61,380 nucleotides of DNA from an uncultured Lachnospiraceae bacterium (GTDB lineage: Bacteria; Bacillota_A; Clostridia; Lachnospirales; Lachnospiraceae), in NCBI GenBank assembly GCA_951801245.1, contig CATOMC010000014.1, positions 1 through 61,380 of the forward strand, read 5' to 3'. The notes below the pieces were generated by a model, which made no database searches, had not been told where the DNA came from, and saw only the letters and a program-made list of their open reading frames with translations. This document shows positions 8,195 to 15,927 of the stretch, one piece after another (the stretch's first letter is position 1; each line of letters begins with the position of its first letter). Made by a program: the position numbers and the translations under genes.

Positions 8195-8220
8195 GTGCCT
8201 CTCCTTTCTTTTTGGGAGAA

Positions 8221-8297
8221 GGCGTTCTATGGAACGCCGCAAGATACGCATTTCGTGGGCACGAAATGTTAAATCTTGTCGGGGAGTACCCCGAACC
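8221..8297. other. Candidate origin of transfer (three consecutive hairpins)
   Basis: Immediately upstream of mobC are three adjacent inverted repeats. The first is GGCGTTC/GAACGCC (8221-8238). The second is nested, with CAAGAT/ATCTTG outside and CATTTCGT/ACGAAATG inside (8242-8279). The third is TCGGGG AGTA CCCCGA (8279-8294). Hairpins next to a nick site, directly before mobC, are the usual arrangement of MOBP-type oriT. The nick position cannot be assigned by eye. Confidence 0.6.
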
Positions 8298-8359
8298 CCC
8301 TTAAATCCTCCATATTTCTTATTTTGATATCAATTCTTTTTTCGGGATTGTAAAAACAT

Positions 8360-8548
8360 TATACTGGATATCAGATTTTGCCTGCCGATTGCATTTTCCT
8401 CTTTTTCAGATTTCAAATTCCTTTTCCAGATAGCAGCCTTTTTTTGCCCTTTTTCAGGGATATCAAAAATCCTTTCCAGATAGCATTTTTTCACCATTGG
8501 AAATCAAATTCCCTGCTGCGATAGCATTTCTCCATGCTTCCAGATACT
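8360..8548. repeat. Cluster of degenerate direct repeats (TTCCAGATAGCA-like)
   Basis: Between the oriT-like hairpins and the large palindrome, copies of a TTTCCAGATAGCA-like word recur: near 8424 (ccagatagcagcc), 8475 (ccagatagcattt), 8519 (cgatagcatttc) and 8540 (ccagatacttt). A related 'ctggatatcag' occurs near 8362. Spacing is about 45-50 nt. Each copy is followed by a T-rich stretch. They could be binding sites for ParR, MobC or an unrecognised replication protein. Confidence 0.45.
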
Positions 8549-8667
8549 TTTCGCCTCTTGGATTGTATTGGGGAGTGCGTGCGGCGTCAAGCATTTTAGT
8601 CCTAGCCGAAAATGCTTGACACCGCCCACCCTCCCCAATGGTTTACAGCCAAGCGGAAAGTATCTGG
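8540..8667. repeat. 128-bp near-perfect palindrome
   Basis: The whole stretch folds on itself. The outer arms are CCAGATACTTT (8540-8550) and AAAGTATCTGG (8657-8667). Inward of these are CTTGG/CCAAG, then ATTGGGGAG/CTCCCCAAT, then GCGGCGTCAAGCATTTT against AAAATGCTTGACACCGC, around a ~10-nt loop (tagtcctagc region). There is no protein-coding logic: open frames run on both strands only because of the symmetry. Long imperfect palindromes in mobile elements can be single-strand (lagging-strand) origins or ends of a transposable unit. Confidence 0.8.
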
Positions 8668-8700
8668 GGGAATCGGCAGCCGCCGCTCTTCCCACTTCTA

Positions 8701-9924
8701 TCAGCGGGTTTTCCCATAGTATTCCATTGTCCTGTCTGCCACCATCGTAACCTTCTTTTCTTCTTTATTCAGAAGATAGCAGAACTTCTTCTTTTCCGGT
8801 ACTGACAGGAAATCCGGCGCCTTTATATCCAAACGTTTTCCCCTTTCTCCCTGCAAAATATCTGAAAGGCAATACTTGTCTACCGCTTCAAGAAAATAAG
8901 ATATTTTTATCGCCATTCCTGCCAGTTGGGGCTTGTCTGCTTCCGAGGCTTTCTCATAAGCATCCCGCGCCGCTTTTGCCATATTTTTTAAGATGCTCCG
9001 TGTGCAGGGAACCGGTTTACGGTTTACAAGGATATCCAGCATTTTATCCCATCCTGCCTTTATGTATATGGGAAGGTTCTTATCCAGTGAATTTATATCC
9101 CTCACAAAATCCATCTCCCCTCCTCCTGCCGGAACAAAGCAGGGGATGCTGAACGCCCCTGCTTTGTTTGCTGTCTCTGCCGATATCCTCCTGTAGCCCC
9201 CGTCATGGATCAGCCGGCGGATGGCTGCCAGTTTTTCCGCATCGGAAAGCTCCGGGCAGTAACCCTGTTTTGCCAGTGCCTGCAAAAGCTCCCTTTCTTC
9301 CCACTCCGTCTTAAACTGATCCAAGGTCTTTTCCTCCAGATTCCGTTCCCGCCCTGCTGCCGCTTCCCTTGCCACTGCTGACAGGGAGCGCTCATTTTCT
9401 GCTTCATAGGTAATGGCGCTTATCTCCCCGCTGCCGGAAAGCATGTCACGCCGCATCTGCATCAGCCCATCGGCAAGGTAGCCATAACTGATAAGGGCAA
9501 CCTTCTCCCCGAAAGGTCCTCTGATATACTGGTCGGTGGAAAGGCGGCACTTTTTCATCCTGCCTCCCCGGTAGCAGATTGTAAGGGATTTCCCCCTGAC
9601 CTGCCGCTTTGTAACCGCCTTGGAAAGCCTGCGGTTATCCAGTACGGAAATGTCGGCTTTCCCGTTTTTGTTTTTTATGTGTATGGCAAAGGTTGTTCCT
9701 GCCGGTGAGAAATAGCAGAAAGACTTTGCGATAAGGTTCTCCATACTCTCTTTCAGGTAAATCTCCCGTTCTTTCAGGCAGAAATTCCTGTCCTGTCCGG
9801 AATGGACTATGTAACGCCCTTCCTTTTGTAACAGTTCAAAATCTATGGGCGGCTTTCCGTCTGCCCCAATCACCAAATGCAGGAATTGTTTTATATCAAC
9901 GTCCTTGATCTGGTATTCTTCCAA
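8701..9924 (-). CDS. Uncharacterised 407-aa element backbone protein
   Basis: A 407-aa soluble protein with no recognised domain. The N-terminal ~200 residues look like a mixed alpha/beta module (IHIKNKNGKADISVLDNRRLSKAV). The middle is charged and helical (EEKTLDQFKTEWEERELLQALAKQ). The C-terminal ~130 residues are helical with many Lys. It is the third gene after parM and parR (64 nt after parR), separated from mobC by the palindrome/oriT region. Its GC and codon use match the mob and par backbone rather than the AT-rich cargo, so it is probably a core gene of the element. A replication or partition-linked role is possible but not shown by any motif. Confidence 0.6.
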   Translation of the reverse strand: MEEYQIKDVDIKQFLHLVIGADGKPPIDFELLQKEGRYIVHSGQDRNFCLKEREIYLKESMENLIAKSFCYFSPAGTTFAIHIKNKNGKADISVLDNRRLSKAVTKRQVRGKSLTICYRGGRMKKCRLSTDQYIRGPFGEKVALISYGYLADGLMQMRRDMLSGSGEISAITYEAENERSLSAVAREAAAGRERNLEEKTLDQFKTEWEERELLQALAKQGYCPELSDAEKLAAIRRLIHDGGYRRISAETANKAGAFSIPCFVPAGGGEMDFVRDINSLDKNLPIYIKAGWDKMLDILVNRKPVPCTRSILKNMAKAARDAYEKASEADKPQLAGMAIKISYFLEAVDKYCLSDILQGERGKRLDIKAPDFLSVPEKKKFCYLLNKEEKKVTMVADRTMEYYGKTR

Positions 9925-9987
9925 TGCTGCCTCCTTGTATGATAATATTTTCTTCCCAAAAGAAAACAGGATGCGTAAAGCACCCTG

Positions 9988-10413
9988 TCAGATTCCCATG
10001 AGACCATCCATAAAGCTGAGGGCAGTCTCATTCAGTTCTTCGGTTTTTGGCTGTACCTCTCCCTGCTGTTGCTGCGCCGGTACCGATGGCTGTGCGTTCA
10101 TCACTGCCGGATAGGAGTACAGATAGGGAAATGAATATGGCATCTGCAACGCTTCCTTTTGGAATTTATCCATCTTCCTGTCAATGATCTCTTCTATCCT
10201 TTCCAGCAGTTCCTCGTTCCGCATGGGCATCTGCCCCGCCCTGTCATAATATTCCACCACCGCCTTTGCAATGATGTCATTATATTTCTGCTTCTTCCCT
10301 TCCCCTTTGCTAAGTTTCTGGATAATCTGCCATGCCCGCCGCTCCTGTTCATTATCCATGTCAAAGCGGCAGAACACAGGCTTGATATTCTTGACAATTT
10401 CCCTTCCTGCCAT
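9988..10413 (-). CDS. ParR/StbB-like segregation adaptor
   Basis: A 141-aa protein starting 14 nt after the ParM-like gene. Its N-terminal half (KPVFCRFDMDNEQERRAWQIIQKLSKGEGKKQKYNDIIAKAVVEYY) has the length and pattern of plasmid segregation proteins that bind the centromere and contact the ParM filament. The middle is acidic and helical. The C-terminal third is low complexity, rich in Pro and Gln (SVPAQQQQGEVQP), with a hydrophobic tail ETALSFMDGLMGI that could be the filament-binding peptide. The call rests on gene order and size more than on motifs. Confidence 0.65.
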   Translation of the reverse strand: MAGREIVKNIKPVFCRFDMDNEQERRAWQIIQKLSKGEGKKQKYNDIIAKAVVEYYDRAGQMPMRNEELLERIEEIIDRKMDKFQKEALQMPYSFPYLYSYPAVMNAQPSVPAQQQQGEVQPKTEELNETALSFMDGLMGI

Positions 10414-10427
10414 ATGCCCTGCGCCTC

Positions 10428-11345
10428 CTACCTCTGCCTGAGTTTCCTGATCCTGCGCTGGTTGGAAAGGTATTCATAGCCCTTTGCATTGGCATTGATA
10501 TCCTCAATAAAATGCGCCCTGTCCTTATCCAGCTTTGCAAAGTGTTTCATCAGCATAGCGCCGCCGCCAAGGAAATGGAGCTTTGCCAGTTCTTCATTGT
10601 ACCCATACTCCCTTATCTTCCGCATGATTTTTTCGGTATATTCCGTAGCGCACTCCCCGATTGCTTTCAGGTACTTTTCTCCAATATCTGCTGTTCCGTC
10701 CTTTAAGACTTTTTTCACAATAAGGTCATCCACTACGCTGTGTACTTTGTTTGTCAGCTCGCTCCGCATCTCTATCACACAGCATTCCACGCCGAAACGT
10801 TCTGTATAATAACGGGCAGAATCGGGAACGCCATCCACCACAAAGATAACGTTCATGGTTCCGTTTCCGATATCCACCACGATATTAAAACCCTGATAGT
10901 CTCTTAGGTTCTCTGCGATAGCGGCAAATCCCTGTGCATAGACTTCCACGTCCTCAATCTTCACATGGTATCGGGTATCATTGCACCGGAAGGTCACTTC
11001 CTTATTCCGCAATAAATATTTCCGGAAGCTTTCCCCCTGCTCCCCAAGCCACTTGATGGGAAGCCCTGCCGCAAGTATAACGGAAGCGTTGCATAAGCCC
11101 CTGCCCTTCAATTCCTTTGCAAGTGCCGCCAGCGTCAGGATGTAATAATCTTCATCCCATACCTTGTCCATCTGGTATTCTTTGTGGGTAGAGCCGATTT
11201 CATAAAATTTTCCATCAAACTCTATCGTCATTCCTGCCAGTTCTGATGCCCGTTCCCTTTCAATCACGCCGGATTCAAAAATGTGGTGGGCGGTCTTGAT
11301 GTTCCCGTACCCGTGGTCAATGCCGATTCTGTAAATTTGTTCCAT
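10428..11345 (-). CDS. parM: ParM/StbA-type actin-like segregation ATPase
   Basis: A 305-aa actin-like ATPase. Phosphate 1 loop: GIDHGYGNIKT at ~8-18. Phosphate 2 loop: IVVDIGNGTMNVIFV at ~165-179. Adenosine motif: FLGGGAMLM at ~270-278. This is the StbA/ParM family, whose polymers push plasmid copies apart. With the following ParR-like gene it forms a type II partition system, suggesting that the element is or was an extrachromosomal plasmid or an excising element with a plasmid stage. A centromere would normally lie upstream, in 11346-11476; that stretch shows one hairpin but no clear iteron array. Confidence 0.88.
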   Translation of the reverse strand: MEQIYRIGIDHGYGNIKTAHHIFESGVIERERASELAGMTIEFDGKFYEIGSTHKEYQMDKVWDEDYYILTLAALAKELKGRGLCNASVILAAGLPIKWLGEQGESFRKYLLRNKEVTFRCNDTRYHVKIEDVEVYAQGFAAIAENLRDYQGFNIVVDIGNGTMNVIFVVDGVPDSARYYTERFGVECCVIEMRSELTNKVHSVVDDLIVKKVLKDGTADIGEKYLKAIGECATEYTEKIMRKIREYGYNEELAKLHFLGGGAMLMKHFAKLDKDRAHFIEDINANAKGYEYLSNQRRIRKLRQR

Positions 11346-11384
11346 GCTTTTCTTCTCCTTTTCCCCAAATTTGTTGTAATAAAA

Positions 11385-11418
11385 TAAGGACTACCCAAAC
11401 ACTCCTAAATAGTCCTTA
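11385..11418 (-). terminator. Intrinsic terminator after the 540-aa gene
   Basis: On the minus strand TAAGGACTA and TAGTCCTTA form a perfect 9-bp stem around a 16-nt loop, followed by TTTTATT. It lies 60 nt after the stop of the 540-aa gene and before the parM start, so it probably separates cargo from the partition operon. Confidence 0.6.
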
Positions 11419-11476
11419 CCCCACAATCAACTGACTGCACATATTCTATTTTCTTTTACTCATACCATCAAATATA

Positions 11477-13099
11477 TTAAAAAACATATTCATCCACACA
11501 TTTCCAACATTCTGAAAGACTATAGGTCATAAAGACCTCCTTGTCTATTCTCTTATTCAATCCCAACTCCTTAAACAATTCCCAAATATATTTATTCCCA
11601 TTAACTGTTGTATTTGTGCTCTTCTCCATTCCTTCCATAAGTTCATTTATATACATTTGGATAATTCTAATTTTTATTACTTCTTCTTCTATACTTTTAG
11701 TATTTTTACCATAACTTTTGATTATACTACCTTCCAAATCAAAACTGACCAAATACTCTTTCATTTCCTCTAAAAATTCAGCGTACTTACTTTCATCATT
11801 CACATTGAATATAATTGGATAATGACAGCGATATTTAAAAAGTACCATGAGTTCATTCTTAATTTCTTGCTCTATATTCATCTTCTCTAATTTCTTTTCA
11901 AAATCTGACTTAAACCATATATGACCTTCATTCTTAAAAAAAATCTCATCAAACTTATTTCCTAATAAATCTGTTAACTTCTTATTATTCTCAACATCAT
12001 CATCCAAAGGATACCCTGTTGCTAATAATTTTCCATTAATAAGTTCCTGCATATTCAAATGAAGTTTTTCCTCTCCTTTATGTGGTAAATCAATTCTCAA
12101 TAGATAAACATCATCATTACAAGCAGAAAATATAATGCTAAATCGTGTTGTTGCATCATCACTTCCTCTTTCATCTATAGGTATCTCAATATTATAATCT
12201 TTCATTTGTATATATATTTTATGGATTTCTCCACAAAACATTATTTCTTGAATTAAATCTATTAATTGCCTAGCATATTCATGCATGTATTCTTCATATT
12301 CATAAGATTTATATATACAAATTAAAGATATTACTAATTTCAAAACATCTGTTTTCCGTTTAATTATCAGTAATTCAAATCCCAAAACAATATCTGATAA
12401 AAAACAATTATTTTTCTCAATTATTTTATTAATATCCTTGGCGTTTTGTATATTTCGTTGATATATCAAATAATTATGCATATCCGGCATAATAGCATAA
12501 TGTTTAGAAAAATTAAAATTTTTTCCTCTATATATATCCATAATATAATCTGAAACACCACTGCTAATTAAAATCAAGTCATCTATCTTACTATTTATTT
12601 TTTTGTAAACTTCCCCATACTCACCCATTTCTATATTCGTAAAAATAATCTCATCCTCTTTAAGTAAAATATCTATTGTAATTAATATTGTACAAATATT
12701 ACTTGCTACACTATCAAAATCATATCTCTTATAAAAATCAGAAATAATTTCTTCTTGTTCTCTTACCTCCTTTATCATCTGTTCCCTTTTTGGCACTGAT
12801 ATCTTTTCGTTATTAATATATCTTGCAGTACTATCCTTAAAAACCTTTTTTCTTTTTTCTTCAAGTTCTTCTTTTATCTGTTTCTCATTATCAGAGACAA
12901 AGGAAATTTTATTTAAATTTTTTAAATTTCCCTCTGTACTTTCCCATATAAATTTTTTTGCTTCTGGAATGTACTTATCTACAAATTCTTCTGCAACATT
13001 AATATCTGGTTGAATTGAATTAATAAAAATGTAATTAAAGAAATGAATTAAAGTTCTTACTCTCTTATCTGAATAACATGAAATATCTATCTCTTTCAT
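11477..13099 (-). CDS. Unknown 540-aa AT-rich protein in the defence block
   Basis: A 540-aa intracellular protein with no motif I recognise. It is very AT-rich and Lys/Ile/Glu-rich, unlike the mob and par genes. Residues ~60-130 are charged and helical (QIKEELEEKRKKVF). The middle is alternately hydrophobic (FELLIIKRKTDVLKLVISLICIYKSYEYEEY). Near residues 310-345 a beta-rich stretch follows RGSDDATTRFSIIFSACNDDVYLLRIDL. It has no Walker motif, no nuclease signature, no signal peptide and no convincing membrane helix. It stands alone between the partition genes and the remnants of a toxin-antitoxin locus, upstream of an ABC-3C operon. Position suggests a single-gene defence system or cargo; this is inference only. 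Confidence 0.7.
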   Translation of the reverse strand: MKEIDISCYSDKRVRTLIHFFNYIFINSIQPDINVAEEFVDKYIPEAKKFIWESTEGNLKNLNKISFVSDNEKQIKEELEEKRKKVFKDSTARYINNEKISVPKREQMIKEVREQEEIISDFYKRYDFDSVASNICTILITIDILLKEDEIIFTNIEMGEYGEVYKKINSKIDDLILISSGVSDYIMDIYRGKNFNFSKHYAIMPDMHNYLIYQRNIQNAKDINKIIEKNNCFLSDIVLGFELLIIKRKTDVLKLVISLICIYKSYEYEEYMHEYARQLIDLIQEIMFCGEIHKIYIQMKDYNIEIPIDERGSDDATTRFSIIFSACNDDVYLLRIDLPHKGEEKLHLNMQELINGKLLATGYPLDDDVENNKKLTDLLGNKFDEIFFKNEGHIWFKSDFEKKLEKMNIEQEIKNELMVLFKYRCHYPIIFNVNDESKYAEFLEEMKEYLVSFDLEGSIIKSYGKNTKSIEEEVIKIRIIQMYINELMEGMEKSTNTTVNGNKYIWELFKELGLNKRIDKEVFMTYSLSECWKCVDEYVF

Positions 13100-13222
13100 C
13101 TAAATCCTCATAATATTTTATTAATTACTTTCTTGATCAGCAATTAATTATTATCTAACATATATAGTTATAAAGCAATAATTTACTAATATATGTTTCC
13201 ATAATTTCATCATCCCAATTTA

Positions 13223-13515
13223 TTACCAATTCTTAGTTGGATCTTTATGAACAAACTCCAATTTTAAAGTCATTCCCATTCCATCAGCCAAGCACTTTAT
13301 CAGCTTAAGAGAGGGATTCCTCATTCCGTTTTCTTACTTATATCTGCCTGATTGCTTCCTGTCCTATCTGCAAATTCTTTTTGAGTAGGATTTTATGAAA
13401 TCCTTGCATCAGCTATTGCACGAATCACATCCATTTCCGGCTGAATATCTTCCCATTCTTTCCTGAATTCATCATCCTGCAATTGTTCACTTAAAAACTC
13501 CTGAAATTCACTCAT
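13223..13515 (-). pseudogene. Broken XRE-type antitoxin gene (HigA-like)
   Basis: Reading from ATG-13515 gives MSEFQEFLSEQLQDDEFRKEWEDIQPEMDVIRAIADARIS, then a TAA stop. The same frame continues NPTQKEFADRTGSNQADISK, and after a one-base shift the third piece reads NPSLKLIKCLADGMGMTLKLEF, ending near 13223. Together they recreate the usual ~95-aa antitoxin with a helix-turn-helix (TQKEFADRTGSNQADIS). The in-frame stop and the frameshift make a functional product unlikely. No matching HigB/RelE toxin lies next to it; the ParE at 17.3 kb has its own, different antitoxin. Confidence 0.85.
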
Positions 13516-13542
13516 TTTCCTTTACCTTTTCCTCCAACCTTA

Positions 13543-13650
13543 TTCCACCTGCAAAAAATTGTTTTCAAGTGCTACAAACACTTTCATAAGGTTTACAAAT
13601 TCCCTATTTATCAGGTTTCTTAAACTTCCTGTTCAGAATTCTTATCCTTA
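13543..13650. repeat. Diverged ~110-bp repeat, left copy
   Basis: This stretch starts cacctgcaaaaaattgtttt and continues through 'ccctatttatcaggtttctta' to 'aattcttatcc'. It aligns, with roughly two thirds identity by eye, to 18128-18235 (cacctgcaaaaaaactgttg ... ccctgtttatcgggtttctaa ... atacttatcc). Both copies are in the same orientation and flank the ABC-3C operon plus the ParE locus. Such paired sequences may be old attachment sites or the 3' remnants of two related recombinase genes. Confidence 0.5.
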
Positions 13651-13685
13651 GTTTTTCCGTTTAAAAATTTTGAATTCGACTTCCA

Positions 13686-15503
13686 CTAAGATTTACTTTC
13701 AATTTCTCTAATATTCTCTTCCATATTGGAATCTTTATTTTTTTCTGGTACAGCATAATAAAAAGGATTAAATCCACTTTTCACTTCACTAACTAAGTTT
13801 TCAAAATGTTCCGGTTGCAAATCCAATGCTGAATATTCTTCATCATCAAACATAAATATTTGCAAATTTTCTTTTCCTATGTATGTATATGCTTTTTCTA
13901 TTACTTGACCAATGGCTTTTGCATTGCTTGCATCAAAGGGCTTAGAAATATGATCAATTACTAAAAATGGGATAATTGGATACTTTTTTTCTGTCAAAAG
14001 AATTTTCAAAAAACCAAAATATCCACATAATTGAATAAGAGTATGTCTTGCCATACTTCCAATATAATAGTTTACTTCTTTTTTTTGACCAAAACCATTT
14101 TCATCCATTTCTGTCACCTGAATCATAGGTTGAAGGATATTTCCTCTTTTAAGATACTGTATTTTAAATCCCTCTTGCAAAATATCATCATCTACAACAG
14201 ACGAAATATCTTTTGCCGACTTATATAACTCAGTAATAAAGCTTGATAATTCTCTTATTTTAACTATATCGTCTGAAAGCTGAAGTATTCTCATTTCTTC
14301 TTTTATCTCGCGTATTTTCTTTTTAATTTCATTTAGTTCTTGACTGCAATCATGAACATCCGCTGACAGATATTCCTCAATCAAAGTAATGGCTTTAGCT
14401 TTCTCCTCTAAAGTATAGCATTGAAATCTTGAGTCATTTCTTTTTATTGCAGTTTTTAATGCAATCCTTTGTTTTTTCAATTCAGTAATTGTCTTATCAC
14501 TTATTGTATATTGACTAAATGATATTGAATTATCAAGTTCACTCAACAAGATTTTCAAAGGTTCTACTAAATATGCAAACTCCTTATTTTCAGCTAATAA
14601 TTCTTCCAAACTTCCTAATAGAATTTTTCTATTTGCATTATCATTCTCAAATTGTTTAGCATCTGATATTGCATTTTCATATGTCTTTATTTGTTCGGAA
14701 ATATTATTATACATAACTTCTAAATCAGCAATATTTCTTTCATTTCCCTTTTTCTTAGGTTCTTCCATATTCTTTATTTCTTTTATATTCCTTCTAATAT
14801 CATCTGCATTGCAACCAGTATACCAAATATTTGAACCTAATTTTTGTATATTTCTATTAACTTGCGTACAAATAAAATCGTATCTTGAAGATGTTACTTC
14901 CAAATTTTTTAATTCTTCTTGTAATTGTTCCAATTCTTTTTGAAGTGCATATATTTTTTCCAGATTATTATTAAAAATAAAGTTTAATATTGGCGCAAGT
15001 TTTACAGAATATCTAATTTCACTACATTTATCCAGAAAATCATGAATAGCTCCTTGACGCTTTTCACCCAAAAAATTAAACATTGTAAATGTTCTAAAAG
15101 TTAATTCTTCTTCTGTAAATTTTCGTATGTTTTTAAGTAATTCCATATTTTTTGCAAATATAGCATTTATTTTTTCTCTGTATTCTCTTCGATCAATAAC
15201 CTCTCCTATCTCTTCATCTACATATGATAAGTAATTTTGCTCTGGATCATACGAGCGAATTAGTATATAAGTAATATTATCTACCTGCATTTCCATTGAA
15301 GCCATCTTCAAGGTGTTTTCATACCAAGGCTTCTTTCTTATATCCTCAGATGATCCAAACATAAAATCCATAAATTTATAAAATTCTGTTTTACCCGAGC
15401 TATTTTTACCCTTAAAATAATTAATTCCCATGCTAAACTCATATGTATATTCTTCATCATTGAAACTATATAACGTAAGTTTATTAATCCTAAACATTGG
15501 CAA
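13686..15503 (-). CDS. ABC-three-component system ATPase (SMC/RecN-like)
   Basis: A 605-aa SMC-like ATPase. Walker A GKNSSGKT at 32-39 follows an N-terminal strand typical of RecF/RecN-like ATPases. Residues ~190-430 are a long charged helical region, probably coiled coil. Near the C terminus lie a signature-like segment (YYIGSMARHTLIQLCGY) and a Walker B strand PFLVIDHISKPF with Asp517. The residue after this Asp is His rather than the usual Glu, so catalysis may be altered. In ABC-3C conflict systems the ATPase is thought to sense or license an effector encoded in the same operon. It is the last of three genes and overlaps the preceding one by 14 nt. Confidence 0.82.
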   Translation of the reverse strand: MPMFRINKLTLYSFNDEEYTYEFSMGINYFKGKNSSGKTEFYKFMDFMFGSSEDIRKKPWYENTLKMASMEMQVDNITYILIRSYDPEQNYLSYVDEEIGEVIDRREYREKINAIFAKNMELLKNIRKFTEEELTFRTFTMFNFLGEKRQGAIHDFLDKCSEIRYSVKLAPILNFIFNNNLEKIYALQKELEQLQEELKNLEVTSSRYDFICTQVNRNIQKLGSNIWYTGCNADDIRRNIKEIKNMEEPKKKGNERNIADLEVMYNNISEQIKTYENAISDAKQFENDNANRKILLGSLEELLAENKEFAYLVEPLKILLSELDNSISFSQYTISDKTITELKKQRIALKTAIKRNDSRFQCYTLEEKAKAITLIEEYLSADVHDCSQELNEIKKKIREIKEEMRILQLSDDIVKIRELSSFITELYKSAKDISSVVDDDILQEGFKIQYLKRGNILQPMIQVTEMDENGFGQKKEVNYYIGSMARHTLIQLCGYFGFLKILLTEKKYPIIPFLVIDHISKPFDASNAKAIGQVIEKAYTYIGKENLQIFMFDDEEYSALDLQPEHFENLVSEVKSGFNPFYYAVPEKNKDSNMEENIREIESKS

Positions 15504-15927
15504 TTACCTCTTTCATAAACTGTCTATCTGACATTTTTTTACTAACTTCAATCGCATTTTCGATAAACGGCGATTCTTGATATAAACTTTTCTTTACATC
15601 GCTTTCATCAGATAAATATAGTAGGCTTCCTTCCATCTTGACTTTACTATTTATAAATAATAAATGTACCGCTTTTAGTATAAATTTAACATTCTCACAA
15701 TACTCCATATATTCACCTGATATCAATGAAACCGCTTTACAAACAAGATCTTGTGTATTTTGGGCAGTATAAACCTTTCCAAGTCTAAACTTCTCCTTTT
15801 TTACGAGATAGGAAAAAAGCATAATCTTATTTAGCGATAAAACCGTATGCTTCTTTAACAAATTTAAAACAATATTTGAATAAATACTTATTTGAATTGT
15901 TTCTGCTTCTAATTCAAGGTTCTGCAT
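15490..15927 (-). CDS. ABC-three-component system middle component
   Basis: A 145-aa helical protein from ATG-15927 (MQNLELEAETIQISIYSNIVLNLL), set by GGAGGATGAGG just upstream. It overlaps the upstream gene by 14 nt and the ATPase by 14 nt, so the three products are translated together. Size, helical winged-helix-like pattern and position match the small 'middle component' proteins that link effector and ATPase in ABC-3C systems. The segment LSLNKIMLFSYLVKKEKFRLG is typical of these small proteins by my reading. Which numbered subfamily it belongs to I cannot tell without a profile search. Confidence 0.68.
   Translation of the reverse strand: MQNLELEAETIQISIYSNIVLNLLKKHTVLSLNKIMLFSYLVKKEKFRLGKVYTAQNTQDLVCKAVSLISGEYMEYCENVKFILKAVHLLFINSKVKMEGSLLYLSDESDVKKSLYQESPFIENAIEVSKKMSDRQFMKEVIANV

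Noticed and set aside
8360..8548. CRISPR array
   Set aside because: The repeats are short, degenerate and unevenly spaced, and no cas genes are present.
8504..8750. Open frames on both strands of about 60 codons with PRY/PLG-like residues
   Set aside because: They are produced by the 128-bp palindrome; the two frames mirror each other and have no ribosome site.
11346..11476. Centromere (parC) iterons upstream of parM
   Set aside because: Only one terminator-like hairpin is visible; no array of direct repeats can be supported.
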